Positions 8,219-18,198 are shown, counted from the stretch's first letter. The stretch is DNA of 64,000 bases from Flagellimonas pelagia (GCF_003584135.1 NZ_QXFI01000031.1:62001-126000); one strand, 5' to 3'. Translations and numbers: made by a program. Notes: generated by a model from the letters alone, not told the origin.

Positions 8219-10006
8219 TTAATTTATGGTGAGTTCTTCCACCGGATACTTATAATTCTTCTCTTTTACTTTTTTGAATACGGCTATCAATAAGGTCAGC
8301 ATACTCACCCTGCCCAAAAACATGACCACAATGATCACAAATTTGCTGGCTGCGCTGAGATCCGCCGTGATACCCAAACTCAACCCTACGGTACTATAGG
8401 CAGAAAAGCACTCAAATGCAATGTCCAACAGTTTTTTATCCCCGTCAAAAACAGAGATCAAAATAATGCCCAGCCCAATGACCAAAAGGGATAGGGATAT
8501 CACCGCAAAAGCACGTCGAACCGATATTTCGGATATTTCCCTTCTAAAGATCTCGATCTTGGCCTTGCCTTTGGCAAGACTAAGAAAATTGAGCGTAGCA
8601 ATGGCAAAGGTATTGGTTTTGATACCACCTCCTGTGGATGCAGGAGAAGCACCGATCCACATCAAAAGGAATATCATCATGACCGTGGAAAAATCAAGTG
8701 CACCCATATCCACCGAATTGAAACCTGCCGTTCTGGGCGTAGCCGCTCCGAATAGGGCGGTCACCCATTTTCCGAATCCATTGTGCTCAGCCAACGTGTT
8801 GTCATATTCATTAAAATAAAAGAACACGGTGCCCACAATGGTCAAAGTCGTTGTGGTCAATAAGGTAATACGGCTGTTGAGCGTCAATACCCATGGCTTA
8901 TGGGTCTGTTGTTTCCCGCGGATATAGAACAGCTTCCTCAAGAAAAAATATTTTAGGTATTTGATGATGTTGACTACAATGGGGAAACCAAGCCCTCCCA
9001 AGACAAAAGCAGCTATGATGATGCATTGGAAAGGATAGTTGTACCGGATACCCGATTCGAACAAACTGTTGGGCAATGTGGAAAAGCCCGCGTTACAAAA
9101 TGCGGATACGGCATGAAAAACGGAAAAGAAGGAACGTTCAAAAAACGTACTGAAAAACTCTTTGTCCAAGCTTATGTAAATCAACATAGCAGCCACCAAT
9201 TCTATGGAAAAGGTGATGACCAAAATCCGTTTCAATGTTGAAAACACCTCCCCTAACTTACTGGAACCCGTCATATCACTAAGCGTCAACTGGTTCTCAT
9301 AGGATGCCCCTCCCTTAAAAAAATAGCTGAAAAAACTGGCCACGGTAAGAATCCCTATCCCCCCGGCCTGAATAAGAAAGAGAATGATCGACTGGCCAAA
9401 GGTGGTAAAATAGGTGCCTGTATCCACCACAATGAGGCCTGTAACACATACCGCGCTGGTGGAAGTAAACAGGGCATCCAGAAAAGTAAGCCCGTTATAC
9501 GTAGCGTTGGGAAGCATCAAAAGGACCGCGCCCAACAATATGATGGCAAAGAAACTGGCTATGAACAATTGTGCCGGATTGAGCAATGTTCTTTTGTAGC
9601 TGATGTTCTGTTCCGAAAATTCCCTAATAAAGGTTAGAATAATGGCAAACTTTACCCAATTGTCGTTATACAGAAAAGAAATATGTCTGTGGGCCTCCTC
9701 TCCCAAAAAATGGGCATAAAGGATAACCAAGGTCACGAATATACTGGCCACATCAAAAATGAGGACGGAGCGTTTCATTTCTTTGTCATGCTCCAAATAG
9801 CGCAATCCCGTCACCAAAATACCCAGACCAATGACCACAAAATAATAGGTGTTGTACCAAAGTTGGATTTCTTGGGACTTATCAAAGCCGAAGTCAACTA
9901 TGAACAAAAGCAGTCCAAGGATACTGGCATAGAATGCAATCTGAAAAAGATGTTTGGAATACTTCAGATAATCGGGATGGTCCTTTCCCCAATTGATAAG
10001 AGCCAT
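8219..10006 (-). CDS. TrkH/KtrB family potassium channel subunit
   Basis: A 595-residue integral membrane protein that forms the K+ pathway together with the downstream TrkA/KtrA subunit. All four pore loops with their selectivity-filter glycines can be seen: SAVCVTGLIVV, AFCNAGFSTL, TPRTAGFNSV and AYSTVGLSLG. About 150 residues with three or four hydrophobic helices precede the first pore loop, which is more than in KtrB and suggests an extra N-terminal membrane domain. Confidence 0.93.
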   Translation of the reverse strand: MALINWGKDHPDYLKYSKHLFQIAFYASILGLLLFIVDFGFDKSQEIQLWYNTYYFVVIGLGILVTGLRYLEHDKEMKRSVLIFDVASIFVTLVILYAHFLGEEAHRHISFLYNDNWVKFAIILTFIREFSEQNISYKRTLLNPAQLFIASFFAIILLGAVLLMLPNATYNGLTFLDALFTSTSAVCVTGLIVVDTGTYFTTFGQSIILFLIQAGGIGILTVASFFSYFFKGGASYENQLTLSDMTGSSKLGEVFSTLKRILVITFSIELVAAMLIYISLDKEFFSTFFERSFFSVFHAVSAFCNAGFSTLPNSLFESGIRYNYPFQCIIIAAFVLGGLGFPIVVNIIKYLKYFFLRKLFYIRGKQQTHKPWVLTLNSRITLLTTTTLTIVGTVFFYFNEYDNTLAEHNGFGKWVTALFGAATPRTAGFNSVDMGALDFSTVMMIFLLMWIGASPASTGGGIKTNTFAIATLNFLSLAKGKAKIEIFRREISEISVRRAFAVISLSLLVIGLGIILISVFDGDKKLLDIAFECFSAYSTVGLSLGITADLSAASKFVIIVVMFLGRVSMLTLLIAVFKKVKEKNYKYPVEELTIN

Positions 10007-10033
10007 AGAATACTAGGATACGTTTAGCAGTGG

Positions 10034-10041
10034 CAAAGTTA
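10034..10041 (-). promoter_or_regulatory. Candidate -7 box TAACTTTG for trkHA
   Basis: Reads TAACTTTG on the minus strand, identical to the Bacteroidota TAnnTTTG consensus. It lies 28 bases before the trkH ATG, giving a short leader. No matching -33 TTG is evident. Confidence 0.45.
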
Positions 10042-10180
10042 GGTATTGTGTGTTAAAGATTTAGGAGAAAGCACCAAATTGTTATTACATCAACCTAGAA
10101 GGAAAAGGCATTCATACAGACCCTTTGCTTAAAGTATGAAGGATTACGACGTTGATAAACCTCATACTGCTATCCTATAA

Positions 10181-11092
10181 TCAAAAATAATCGTTAAGCC
10201 ATCTTAGGAAACCATCAAGCCACCATTTTAAATGTTCGTCCTTTCTGCCAATGGCATAGCCATGCCCCCCATATGGGTAAATATGCATTTCTACAGGTAC
10301 ACCATTGTTTTTTAGGGCATTAAAAAACAATAAGGTATTTTCCACCGGCACAATATCATCGTCGACCGAATGGATTAAAAAAACGGGTGGGGTATCCTTG
10401 GTCACATTCAATTCATTGGAAAACCTGCGAATGAGATCTTCATCATTGCTATCTCCCAATAATGCCGTTCGCGAACCTAGGTGCGTTAATGGCTTCGTCA
10501 TTGTGATCACGGGATAAATCAAGGCCATAAAAGCAGGTCTTGCACTAATGGTATCCAATTCATCCATAGGTTCATATACCTGTTCTGAAAAGTGCGTTCC
10601 CAACGTGGAAGCAGCGTGCCCTCCCGCGGAGAAACCCATAATGCCAATTTTGTTGGGGTCGATTCCTAATTCATTGGCTTTTTCCTTGACAATCCTTATG
10701 GCCCTTTGTGCATCCTGTAACGGCACATCTTGCTGGTCTACCAAAGATTTTGAAACAGGCAATCTATACTTGACCACGAATGCAGCTATCCCTTTTGCAC
10801 TCAATGCCTTGGCCACATCGAGTCCTTCCCAACCAAATACCAATTCGTTATAGCTCCCTCCTGGAAAAATCAAAACAGCTTGTCCTGTGGCACTTCGCTT
10901 ACTAGGCAAATATCCCTCAATGGTCGGGGTTTGCACATTAAAAATGGCTGAATAGTCCGTGTTTACCCTTCTTTCCTTTTCAGCTGATTTCAATTGGTTT
11001 GGGATGACATCGCTCCAAAGTGGGATAATGGTATCTTGGGCATGCATACCCGTGGAGAGCACAAGAACAAAGCTTAGTATGGTCCATCTCAT
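10181..11092 (-). CDS. Secreted alpha/beta hydrolase (acetyl-xylan-esterase/BD-FAE-like)
   Basis: An esterase-type hydrolase with a signal peptide (MRWTILSFVLVLSTGMHAQ). The triad is visible: Ser in GFSAGGH, Asp in HSVDDDIVP and His in YGGHGYAIG, with the oxyanion stretch FPGGSY before. Such enzymes remove acetyl or other acyl groups from carbohydrates, so it probably unmasks sugars for the galactose cluster. The start at 11092 places the signal peptide at the N-terminus. A TTG at 11164 would add 24 residues and is unlikely. It ends the cluster, 68 bases after galT. Confidence 0.88.
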   Translation of the reverse strand: MRWTILSFVLVLSTGMHAQDTIIPLWSDVIPNQLKSAEKERRVNTDYSAIFNVQTPTIEGYLPSKRSATGQAVLIFPGGSYNELVFGWEGLDVAKALSAKGIAAFVVKYRLPVSKSLVDQQDVPLQDAQRAIRIVKEKANELGIDPNKIGIMGFSAGGHAASTLGTHFSEQVYEPMDELDTISARPAFMALIYPVITMTKPLTHLGSRTALLGDSNDEDLIRRFSNELNVTKDTPPVFLIHSVDDDIVPVENTLLFFNALKNNGVPVEMHIYPYGGHGYAIGRKDEHLKWWLDGFLRWLNDYF

Positions 11093-11160
11093 GGCTATTG
11101 TTTTAGGTTGAACTTCTTTTTCACTGATTCTTGATGCTGGCAATGCAATCCAACCAAGTA

Positions 11161-12204
11161 TCAATTTATGCTGTAATGTCGGTCAGGCAGGTTTCTCAAA
11201 ATATCCGCGGCATATTCCGCCGTAATATCCCGTTGCGGATTTGCAAACATTTCATACCCAACCATAAATTTCTTTACGGTCGCGGAACGTAACAATGGTG
11301 GGTAGAACGACATATGAAAGTGCCATTCGGGGTGTTCCCTGCCATCCGTGGGTCGTTGGTGTATCCCGGATGAATATGGAAAAGTTGTCTCGAACAGGTT
11401 ATCGTACCGAACCGTCACTTTTTTTATCATCTCGGCGAACCCTTTTTTTTCTGGATTATCCATTTCCAAGATATCCCTCCGGTGTTTTTTGGGAATGATC
11501 ATTACCTCATAGGGCCATACGGCCCAATACGGCACCAAAGCTACAAAATGTTCATTTTCCAAAATGATACGCTCACCAGATTCCAATTCCTGTTCCAAAT
11601 AGTCCGCCAAAAGACTATTCTGGTTTTGTTCCCAATACATCTGTTGGTGTCTTGTCTTTTTCTCCACTTCCTGTGGAATGGAACTTTGGGCCCAAATCTG
11701 TCCATGTGGATGTGGATTGCTGCACCCCATAATGTCCCCTTTATTTTCAAAGATTTGGACATGGCTGATGTTTTCCTCTTTGCCAAGTGTACCGTACTCT
11801 TGCTGCCAGACCTCTATTATCTTTTCAATATCCTGCACTCCCATTAAAGGAAGGGTCAGTGAATGATCGGGCGAAAAGCACACCACCTTGCAAATTCCCT
11901 TTTCACCTTGCGCCTTTAAAAGTCCGTTTTGATAAGTGGAAATAGGAGTGTCTTGGAGCAGTGCAGAATAATCGTTTACAAAACTGAAAACCTGTTCGTA
12001 TTTTGGGTTAGACTCCCCGCTCGCCCTTTGATTCCCTGGACATAGGTAGCAATTTGCAATATAAGAAGGCCTGTCCAAGACAGGATGTCCTTCCTGTTTG
12101 CCCTGCCATGGTCTTTTGGTCCGGTGTGGGGAAACCAAAACCCATTCCCCGGTCAGGATGTTGTACCTGCGATGTGGATTGTTATAGAATTCCCTTTTAT
12201 CCAT
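11161..12204 (-). CDS. galT: Galactose-1-phosphate uridylyltransferase GalT
   Basis: Leloir enzyme that swaps UMP between UDP-glucose and galactose-1-phosphate. NPHPHGQIWA at residues 164-173 contains the HPH motif whose second His (167) is the uridylylated nucleophile, and Cys52/Cys55 (CYLC) fit the zinc site. The C-terminal half has HFVALVPYWAVWPYEV and the WHFHMSFYPP motif. I start at ATG 12204 (MDKREFYNNPHRRYN), the usual N-terminus; it overlaps the galK stop by eight bases. A longer frame to 12330 lies wholly within galK. Confidence 0.95.
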   Translation of the reverse strand: MDKREFYNNPHRRYNILTGEWVLVSPHRTKRPWQGKQEGHPVLDRPSYIANCYLCPGNQRASGESNPKYEQVFSFVNDYSALLQDTPISTYQNGLLKAQGEKGICKVVCFSPDHSLTLPLMGVQDIEKIIEVWQQEYGTLGKEENISHVQIFENKGDIMGCSNPHPHGQIWAQSSIPQEVEKKTRHQQMYWEQNQNSLLADYLEQELESGERIILENEHFVALVPYWAVWPYEVMIIPKKHRRDILEMDNPEKKGFAEMIKKVTVRYDNLFETTFPYSSGIHQRPTDGREHPEWHFHMSFYPPLLRSATVKKFMVGYEMFANPQRDITAEYAADILRNLPDRHYSIN

Positions 12205-13327
12205 TCTTTTCCATGATTGAGGTTCCCTTGCTGGGAACGGTCTGAAACGCTGAAAGTTCCAATGAAAATTTCTTTTTGTAGACCTTGCTGGATTCTTCGA
12301 TGAAGTCTTCAACCACATCTTTGTGGACAATGTTCAATGTACATCCTCCAAAGCCACCACCCATCATACGGGCTCCCAAGACCTCTTTCCATTCTTTGGA
12401 AAAATCGACCAAAAAATCGAGTTCGGGACAACTGACTTCAAACTGTTCGCTGAGTCCCTTGTGGGTCTGGTAAAGCAATTCACCGAACCTGTCCATCTTT
12501 CGGTCACGGAGAGCTTGGACTGCTTCCAGCACCCTTTCGTTCTCTTGGATCACATAGGAGCATCTATTGTATACCACATCTCCCATTTCACTTCTACATG
12601 CGTTCAGCATGTCCATCGTTACATTTCTGAACGTACCCCCAATTTGGAATTGTTTCCCAACAATGGTCAATCCATTATGGCATTGTTCCCTACGAACATT
12701 GTATTCGCCAAAAGCCAGATTATGTTTTACGTTGGTGTTCAACAATAAAATCCGATAAGGTTCTATATTGATCGGGATGTACTCAAAATCCAAGGTCTTG
12801 CAGTCCAATAACATCACATGTTGGTCCTTGCCCATCACCGATGCAAATTGATCCATGATACCGCACTTAGTGCCCACATAATTATGCTCTGCCCGTTGCG
12901 ACAATTGAATGATATCCCATTTGTGCAATCCAAGATCAAAGAGCTCATTCAACCCGAAAGCGAGCCCGCACTCCAGTGCTGCCGACGAACTTACTCCCGA
13001 TCCAATAGGAAGATGGCTCTCAATGGTACAATCAAAACCCTTTAGTTTATCTGTCAACAACATGAGTTCATACAACACCCCAAGGATGTAATTTTCCCAA
13101 TCGTTGTTACTTTTGGTGATGTTGCCCAAATCAATATGCACAACCTTCCCGAAACCTTGACTGTGAATCCTACAATCGCTCTTGGTTCCGTTTTTTCCCA
13201 ATTTCAGGATGATGGCCTTGTCAATTGCTGCGGGAAGCACAAAGCCGTCATTATAGTCCGTATGTTCTCCAATGAGGTTGATCCTTCCGGGGGAAGTGAT
13301 CGCCAAATCAGTCTTCAATCGATGCAT
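12197..13327 (-). CDS. galK: Galactokinase GalK
   Basis: GHMP-family kinase that phosphorylates galactose at C1. Signature GRINLIGEHTDYNDGFVLP lies at the N-terminus, the ATP loop PIGSGVSSSAALE in the middle, and the third GHMP motif MMGGGFGGCT near the end. I start at ATG 13327 because AAAGGA lies eight bases upstream, a good ribosome binding site. The frame opens further to a GTG at 13345. It overlaps galT by eight bases; no galE is present in the window. Confidence 0.95.
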   Translation of the reverse strand: MHRLKTDLAITSPGRINLIGEHTDYNDGFVLPAAIDKAIILKLGKNGTKSDCRIHSQGFGKVVHIDLGNITKSNNDWENYILGVLYELMLLTDKLKGFDCTIESHLPIGSGVSSSAALECGLAFGLNELFDLGLHKWDIIQLSQRAEHNYVGTKCGIMDQFASVMGKDQHVMLLDCKTLDFEYIPINIEPYRILLLNTNVKHNLAFGEYNVRREQCHNGLTIVGKQFQIGGTFRNVTMDMLNACRSEMGDVVYNRCSYVIQENERVLEAVQALRDRKMDRFGELLYQTHKGLSEQFEVSCPELDFLVDFSKEWKEVLGARMMGGGFGGCTLNIVHKDVVEDFIEESSKVYKKKFSLELSAFQTVPSKGTSIMEKNG

Positions 13328-13366
13328 TGTATTTTCCTTTACCACGTATTCATGATGATTACTCGC

Positions 13367-15811
13367 CTACTTTTTCCATTCATCTTCCAACAATTTGATA
13401 AAGTAGCCTCCCACCACACTTCTAGCCTGAAAGCCCCTTACCTCCCCACTGCTCGTAAAATGCCAGTCACTCATGGGAACACGATCTGGGGATTCCTTGG
13501 CAAATCCCATTACCGGGTCGACCAAGGCCTTGAAATCGTTTACATCATCGGTTAAAGTGGCCGTCCACAATATCCAATCTGATTTTGTATAATCCGACCT
13601 GTTGTCCAAGGGAAGACCATATTTGTTTTGATGTTTCAGGTAATAGGAGATTTCGGTATCGTACACTTTTTGTGGGAACAGGTCAAAGCCAAATATTTTG
13701 TCCCATACCAGATTATACTTTTGGCTCCACGTATTGGGGTCGTCAAAAGTAAGGGCATAGTGATCACCTCCATCGGCCAGTTGCATCCATTTTTGGGCCA
13801 TGGACTTTGCCATAGTAAGATATTTTTCACCCAATGCTTCCTTACCTAATTGGTTGGCCAAATAGCCATAACTGCCTAGGGCTACGATGGCCTTTATGGA
13901 AAGGTTGGCATTACGGGCAAGGTGTCCTGCAAAGTCATCGGTGCACAGTTGGTTTCCGGGGTCAAATCCCTTGTCGGCCAAATATTCCGCCCACAGACTC
14001 AAGGTTTCCCAATGCTTTTTTGCATAATCTGCATTTCCTTCTGCCATGGCTATTGCCGCTGTCAAAATAATCATGTTTCCCGATTCTTCCACGGGCATGG
14101 GCTCCCCGTAGGTTTGTCCATTTGCCTTGGGATAGGTACCAAGATCATGTGCGGCGAAAGGTTCCTTGTGCCTTCCACTTTCCGAATAATAAAATATGCC
14201 GGTGAGCATGCCTTTCATGAGTTCCGGATTGTACATAAGGTACAGGGGGGATGAAGGATATGTAACATCTACCGTATTTATACATCCATTGCTGAAGTTT
14301 TCTTTAGAAAGGAACAGGGTTTCACCATCGGGCCCCTGTACCAGTTTATGGGCCGCAATGCTCTGTCTATATCCAATTTCGCATAATTCTGCATAGGATT
14401 GTCCACCAACGGCTGTTGCTTTCTCCCTTAATTCCTTGTCAAAAGCATCACATTTTGCCACAATAGCGCTGTATTCCGTATTAGCCTTGTCCAGCTCGGC
14501 AAGAATGGAATTGTCCCCGTTTCGGTTCCACCACGGTCTCAGGCTCTCCTCAAAGTATTGGATGCTAAGAATATCATCATAGCCCACCAAAACCTTATAT
14601 TCTTTTGCTGTCGTTATTTTTTCCTTTGGAAATGTGGTTCCCAATACAAGTTCTTTACCGTTGGTTTGGAAAGGATGCAGGGTTCCTTTCTCAAAATCCG
14701 TCCGTGCCTCCCCGGTAGAAGTAACATTTAGCACTGCTTGGGCTTCATTGGGAGTTGCCACATACAGATATCCCCAATCGATCCTCAAGTTGTCCCCTTT
14801 CTTTTCCAGAATTGGTTGTGCCTGTGTACCCGCCTTCAAAAAGGATAGTTGGGATGTTGCCGATTTTTCGGCGACCACGGATTGGCTGGGGTCATTGGTG
14901 CCCAAAGCGGTAGAAGCCCCAAAAAACAATTGTACCTCATGGGACTTACCATCATTGGGGGTCGTTTTAAATGTAACGTACGATACGGGCCTTGACAATA
15001 CATCCAAATCGTCCAACAACAAAGGAGAGGTGAAAGTCAGTTGAAGATCGATTCCCCCGCAGGAAAAACCATAAATGGTTTGGGTAGCCGTCATGTCCAG
15101 ATGGGTCTGTTGGGCCATTTTCATCTGCGAAGTGGACTTGACCAAATCTACCAGTCCTACATCAACATACTGATCCCCGCCTGTATTCTTCACATGGACG
15201 GCCAACACATTACCCGTTTTTTTGAGCAGTTTCACAAAAGTTTCTTCCATTTCCTCATATCGATACTGACTGGCGCAACAATTTGCCGTGAAGATTTCCT
15301 GACCATTCAGATACACCTCAATATTGTCATCATAATAGAGTTTGAGGAAAAGTTTGTTGAAATTCAGTTCATCCAAGTTGAAGTTTCTTCGATACCAAAT
15401 ATCATCCGTGGTCCATTTGGTCTTGGCTTTGTAATCGTTGCCAAACGGGCCTGATCGTGCATCCCACTGGGCATCATCATACTCTGTTTTATACCACTCG
15501 CCCTCTGGGGGTGATGTGGTCATTTTCACGGAATACCCCGTTTCTCCACCAGTGGAAAGGACTTCCATATAATTAACAGGTTCCTTTCCCAAAAATCTAT
15601 AATTGATACCGTCCACTTTTAGGAACCCGATCAAAGGTTGATCGGTTCCCGTCCAATGTTTGGTGGGCTCACCGTTCAATTCATCCGAAAAAGACCAAAT
15701 GCTAAAATACGGGTCGTGTGTGATCAAGGGATAGGCAGGTGCCTTTCTGTCCTGTGGATATAGAATCCCTACCCAAAGAAAAAGGGACGCTAAAACAATA
15801 TTTTTTTTCAT
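13367..15811 (-). CDS. DUF4965/glutaminase-A-like secreted protein with inserted beta-sandwich
   Basis: An 814-residue secreted protein with an N-terminal signal (MKKNIVLASLFLWVGIL...). The C-terminal half matches the glutaminase A family (DUF5127/DUF4965/DUF1793): TFDDPNTWSQKYNLVWDKI, YGLPLDNRSDYTKSDW and the closing GFQARSVVGGYF are diagnostic. Residues ~95-225 look like an inserted jelly-roll domain (WYRRNFNL...YLNGQEIF...GNVLAVHVKNTGG) of the type at the N-terminus of GH2 enzymes. The fungal relatives release glutamate from glutamine, but Bacteroidota members sit in sugar operons and have an alpha-toroid of glycosidase style. The true activity in this galactose cluster is open. Confidence 0.85.
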   Translation of the reverse strand: MKKNIVLASLFLWVGILYPQDRKAPAYPLITHDPYFSIWSFSDELNGEPTKHWTGTDQPLIGFLKVDGINYRFLGKEPVNYMEVLSTGGETGYSVKMTTSPPEGEWYKTEYDDAQWDARSGPFGNDYKAKTKWTTDDIWYRRNFNLDELNFNKLFLKLYYDDNIEVYLNGQEIFTANCCASQYRYEEMEETFVKLLKKTGNVLAVHVKNTGGDQYVDVGLVDLVKSTSQMKMAQQTHLDMTATQTIYGFSCGGIDLQLTFTSPLLLDDLDVLSRPVSYVTFKTTPNDGKSHEVQLFFGASTALGTNDPSQSVVAEKSATSQLSFLKAGTQAQPILEKKGDNLRIDWGYLYVATPNEAQAVLNVTSTGEARTDFEKGTLHPFQTNGKELVLGTTFPKEKITTAKEYKVLVGYDDILSIQYFEESLRPWWNRNGDNSILAELDKANTEYSAIVAKCDAFDKELREKATAVGGQSYAELCEIGYRQSIAAHKLVQGPDGETLFLSKENFSNGCINTVDVTYPSSPLYLMYNPELMKGMLTGIFYYSESGRHKEPFAAHDLGTYPKANGQTYGEPMPVEESGNMIILTAAIAMAEGNADYAKKHWETLSLWAEYLADKGFDPGNQLCTDDFAGHLARNANLSIKAIVALGSYGYLANQLGKEALGEKYLTMAKSMAQKWMQLADGGDHYALTFDDPNTWSQKYNLVWDKIFGFDLFPQKVYDTEISYYLKHQNKYGLPLDNRSDYTKSDWILWTATLTDDVNDFKALVDPVMGFAKESPDRVPMSDWHFTSSGEVRGFQARSVVGGYFIKLLEDEWKK

Positions 15812-15829
15812 TATGATCTTGGTTGATTT

Positions 15830-17029
15830 TTAGTTTTTCACACTGAATCTGTACACCGATTTGGTCGTATATTTTTCTCCAGGTTCCAAGGTGATCTGAG
15901 GAAAATTAGGATGATTGGGTGCATCTGGAAAATGCTGTGTTTCCAAGGCAAATGCGGTACGATAAGCATCCGTTGCGCCAGATTTAAACGTATTTTTTCC
16001 CAACATGAAATTCCCGCTATAAAATTGTACCCCGGGTTCTTCTGTCATGACATCCATAACTATCCCAAACCGGTCCCCAATAAGCGTTCCGACATGGTTC
16101 ATTCCATCTTTTTGGGTTCCGTTCAAAACAAAATTGTGGTCATATCCGCCTCCGTTCTTCAATTGAAGGTTTTCCTCTGAAATTCGCTCCCCAATGGTAT
16201 GCGGGGTAGTAAAATCAAAAGGAGTTCCCTTCACCGAGGCTAATTCCCCAGTGGGAATAAGCCCTGAATCAACCGGCGTATAAGCGTCTGCATACAGGGT
16301 CACCTCATGGTTTAAAATGGTCCCACTTCCTTCTCCGTTCAAATTAAAAAAGGCATGATTGGTTAGGTTTACCACGGTTGTTTTGTCCGTTGTGGCTTCA
16401 TACTCCATTTCAATCGCCCGGTCAGCTGTAACCGAATAGGTCACCTTTACCGATAGATTCCCAGGAAAGCCCTCTTCCATATCTGGGGAGTTGTATTGAA
16501 AGACCAAGGTTTGCGCATTGGGTTGCTGCACATCCCAAACCACATCTTGAAATCCTTTTTTACCGCCATGCAGGGAGTTTTCCCCATTATTGATGGGAAT
16601 GTTGTATTCCTCACCATTTAAGGAGAACTTTCCTTTGGCAATGCGGTTGCCTACCCTACCGATGGTGGCCCCAAAGTACGGCTCGGTGGAGGTTATAAAA
16701 CCTTTTGCACTGTTAAAGCCTACCACCACATCAGTCATGATACCATTCTTATCTGGCACCCAAAGACCAACAATACGGCCACCGTAGTTGGTCATGGCCA
16801 CTTCGATATCCTTGTTTTTTATCCAGTACAGCCCGACCTTCTTTCCGTCAACAATGGTATCAAAATCCGATGGTTTTAAAACCGATTCCAATCCCATTTC
16901 CTTGCTGTTTGCATTATCGGATTGTTGCAAAGTTTGCTTTTCCTTGTTCTTGCAAGAACCCATTTGGGTGATGAGAAGTACAGCAAGAACGATGTATAAA
17001 ATGTTGTGTTTAGTCATTTTTGCAGCCAT
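15830..17029 (-). CDS. galM: Aldose 1-epimerase (mutarotase) GalM, lipoprotein
   Basis: Interconverts alpha and beta anomers of galactose or glucose. It has a lipobox (LITQMGSC) after a hydrophobic stretch, so it is exported and lipid-anchored. GENSLHGGKKGF, LTNHAFFNLNGEG (catalytic His), GYDHNFVLN and FALETQHFPDAPNHPNFP (catalytic Glu) are in family order. An alternative start at 17017 (MTKHN) would serve equally well. It lies 19 bases before the DUF4965 gene in the galactose operon, where it would supply the alpha anomer needed by GalK after import. Confidence 0.93.
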   Translation of the reverse strand: MAAKMTKHNILYIVLAVLLITQMGSCKNKEKQTLQQSDNANSKEMGLESVLKPSDFDTIVDGKKVGLYWIKNKDIEVAMTNYGGRIVGLWVPDKNGIMTDVVVGFNSAKGFITSTEPYFGATIGRVGNRIAKGKFSLNGEEYNIPINNGENSLHGGKKGFQDVVWDVQQPNAQTLVFQYNSPDMEEGFPGNLSVKVTYSVTADRAIEMEYEATTDKTTVVNLTNHAFFNLNGEGSGTILNHEVTLYADAYTPVDSGLIPTGELASVKGTPFDFTTPHTIGERISEENLQLKNGGGYDHNFVLNGTQKDGMNHVGTLIGDRFGIVMDVMTEEPGVQFYSGNFMLGKNTFKSGATDAYRTAFALETQHFPDAPNHPNFPQITLEPGEKYTTKSVYRFSVKN

Positions 17030-17061
17030 TGGTTACCCATTTAAATAGAACGGGGCAATTA

Positions 17062-18123
17062 TTACTTTCCGTTCAATTTCTTTATCAAATCCACCTCATC
17101 CTGACGATATGGGGTTCCATCCTTTCGGAAGATATCATGAAACCATTCCACTGGCTCCTCACCACTGTCAATAGGTGTATCCCACTGGTATATGGTATTG
17201 GTCTTTCCCTTTACCAATCCCCAGTTAATGGCCCCTATGTTTTCCTCTTTCAACATCGGCATGATGTTGGAAAACCGGCTATTGCGGGTTCTGGCCATAT
17301 ATTCAGTGCAAATCATGGGCCTTCCATGGGTCCTCAAAAGCTCTATGATCAGTTTGTGATCTTGTGGATTTCCGTAATGATGGTAAGTAATGATATCGGA
17401 ATGTAGCGCCTGAAATGCATTAAGGTCCACCAATCCCCAGGACCAGATTCCTGCAGAGATGGGCTGGGAAGGATTCACCTCCCTTGCCCATGAAAACACG
17501 GCCTCCAACAAAGGCATGGAATCGTTGATCTTACCCGAGTTTCCTGGTTCGTTGTACAAGTCCCAGAGCAAAACCCTTTTATCGTCCTTGAAGGTTGTTA
17601 GAATATCTTTTACATACGTTTCCAAAAAAGGGAAATTCGCTTTATCCTTGGAAGCCGGATCGCCAGGATCCTGCATCCAACCTGAGTTGTGTGTACCTGT
17701 TATAGGTTCCGGTTGTTTTCCGATCTTGGGCTCTTTCCCCCATACGTCATCAAAGATGACGAACATGGTCTTGATTCCCTTACTATCTGAAATATCCAAA
17801 TATTGGTCCATTCTTTTCTTAAAACCCTTTGGATCTTGTTTATATGCCAAACTATGGAGATATACCCGCATCACATTCATGCCGATACCCTTGGCGTAGC
17901 CCAACTCCCGGTCTATGGTCCCTGGATCAAAAGTGTCCTCTTGCCACATCTCCAATTGGTTGATGGCCGTGCTTGGGATAAAATCAGCACCGTTGAGCCA
18001 TTTGTATTGGGCATACCATTTCTCGGCCTTTTCTATGGACCATCTTTGGGATGGGCCAGATTGGGCAACAAGGAAGCCCGAAGCCATAAAAAAGGCGGTA
18101 ATCAATAAGTTTTTTATTTTCAT
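17062..18123 (-). CDS. Secreted GH5-like (cellulase-fold, clan A) glycosidase
   Basis: A 353-residue secreted (beta/alpha)8 hydrolase. Signal peptide MKIKNLLITAFFMASGFLVAQ, with the start at 18123 chosen to put it at the N-terminus. Clan GH-A residues are visible: LLWDLYNEPG (acid/base Glu192) on strand 4 and MICTEYMART (nucleophile Glu274) on strand 7, with YHHYG between. Linkage cannot be deduced. As first gene of the galactose cluster it may release galactose-containing products. A longer frame to 18153 adds ten basic residues ahead of the signal peptide. Confidence 0.85.
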   Translation of the reverse strand: MKIKNLLITAFFMASGFLVAQSGPSQRWSIEKAEKWYAQYKWLNGADFIPSTAINQLEMWQEDTFDPGTIDRELGYAKGIGMNVMRVYLHSLAYKQDPKGFKKRMDQYLDISDSKGIKTMFVIFDDVWGKEPKIGKQPEPITGTHNSGWMQDPGDPASKDKANFPFLETYVKDILTTFKDDKRVLLWDLYNEPGNSGKINDSMPLLEAVFSWAREVNPSQPISAGIWSWGLVDLNAFQALHSDIITYHHYGNPQDHKLIIELLRTHGRPMICTEYMARTRNSRFSNIMPMLKEENIGAINWGLVKGKTNTIYQWDTPIDSGEEPVEWFHDIFRKDGTPYRQDEVDLIKKLNGK

Positions 18124-18198
18124 TTTGTGTTTGCTTTTAATCTTATGTGTCATTTAACTTGTGCTAAAGGTATGTAATATGTGTATTTTTACATTTAA

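Noticed and set aside
10111..10140. TTCATAC/GTATGAA inverted repeat as terminator of the galactose operon
   Set aside because: Only seven pairs, a 16-base loop and no T run; too weak to call.
11161..12330. Longer galT starting at 12330
   Set aside because: The extra 42 residues lie in the galK coding sequence and are unlike GalT N-termini.
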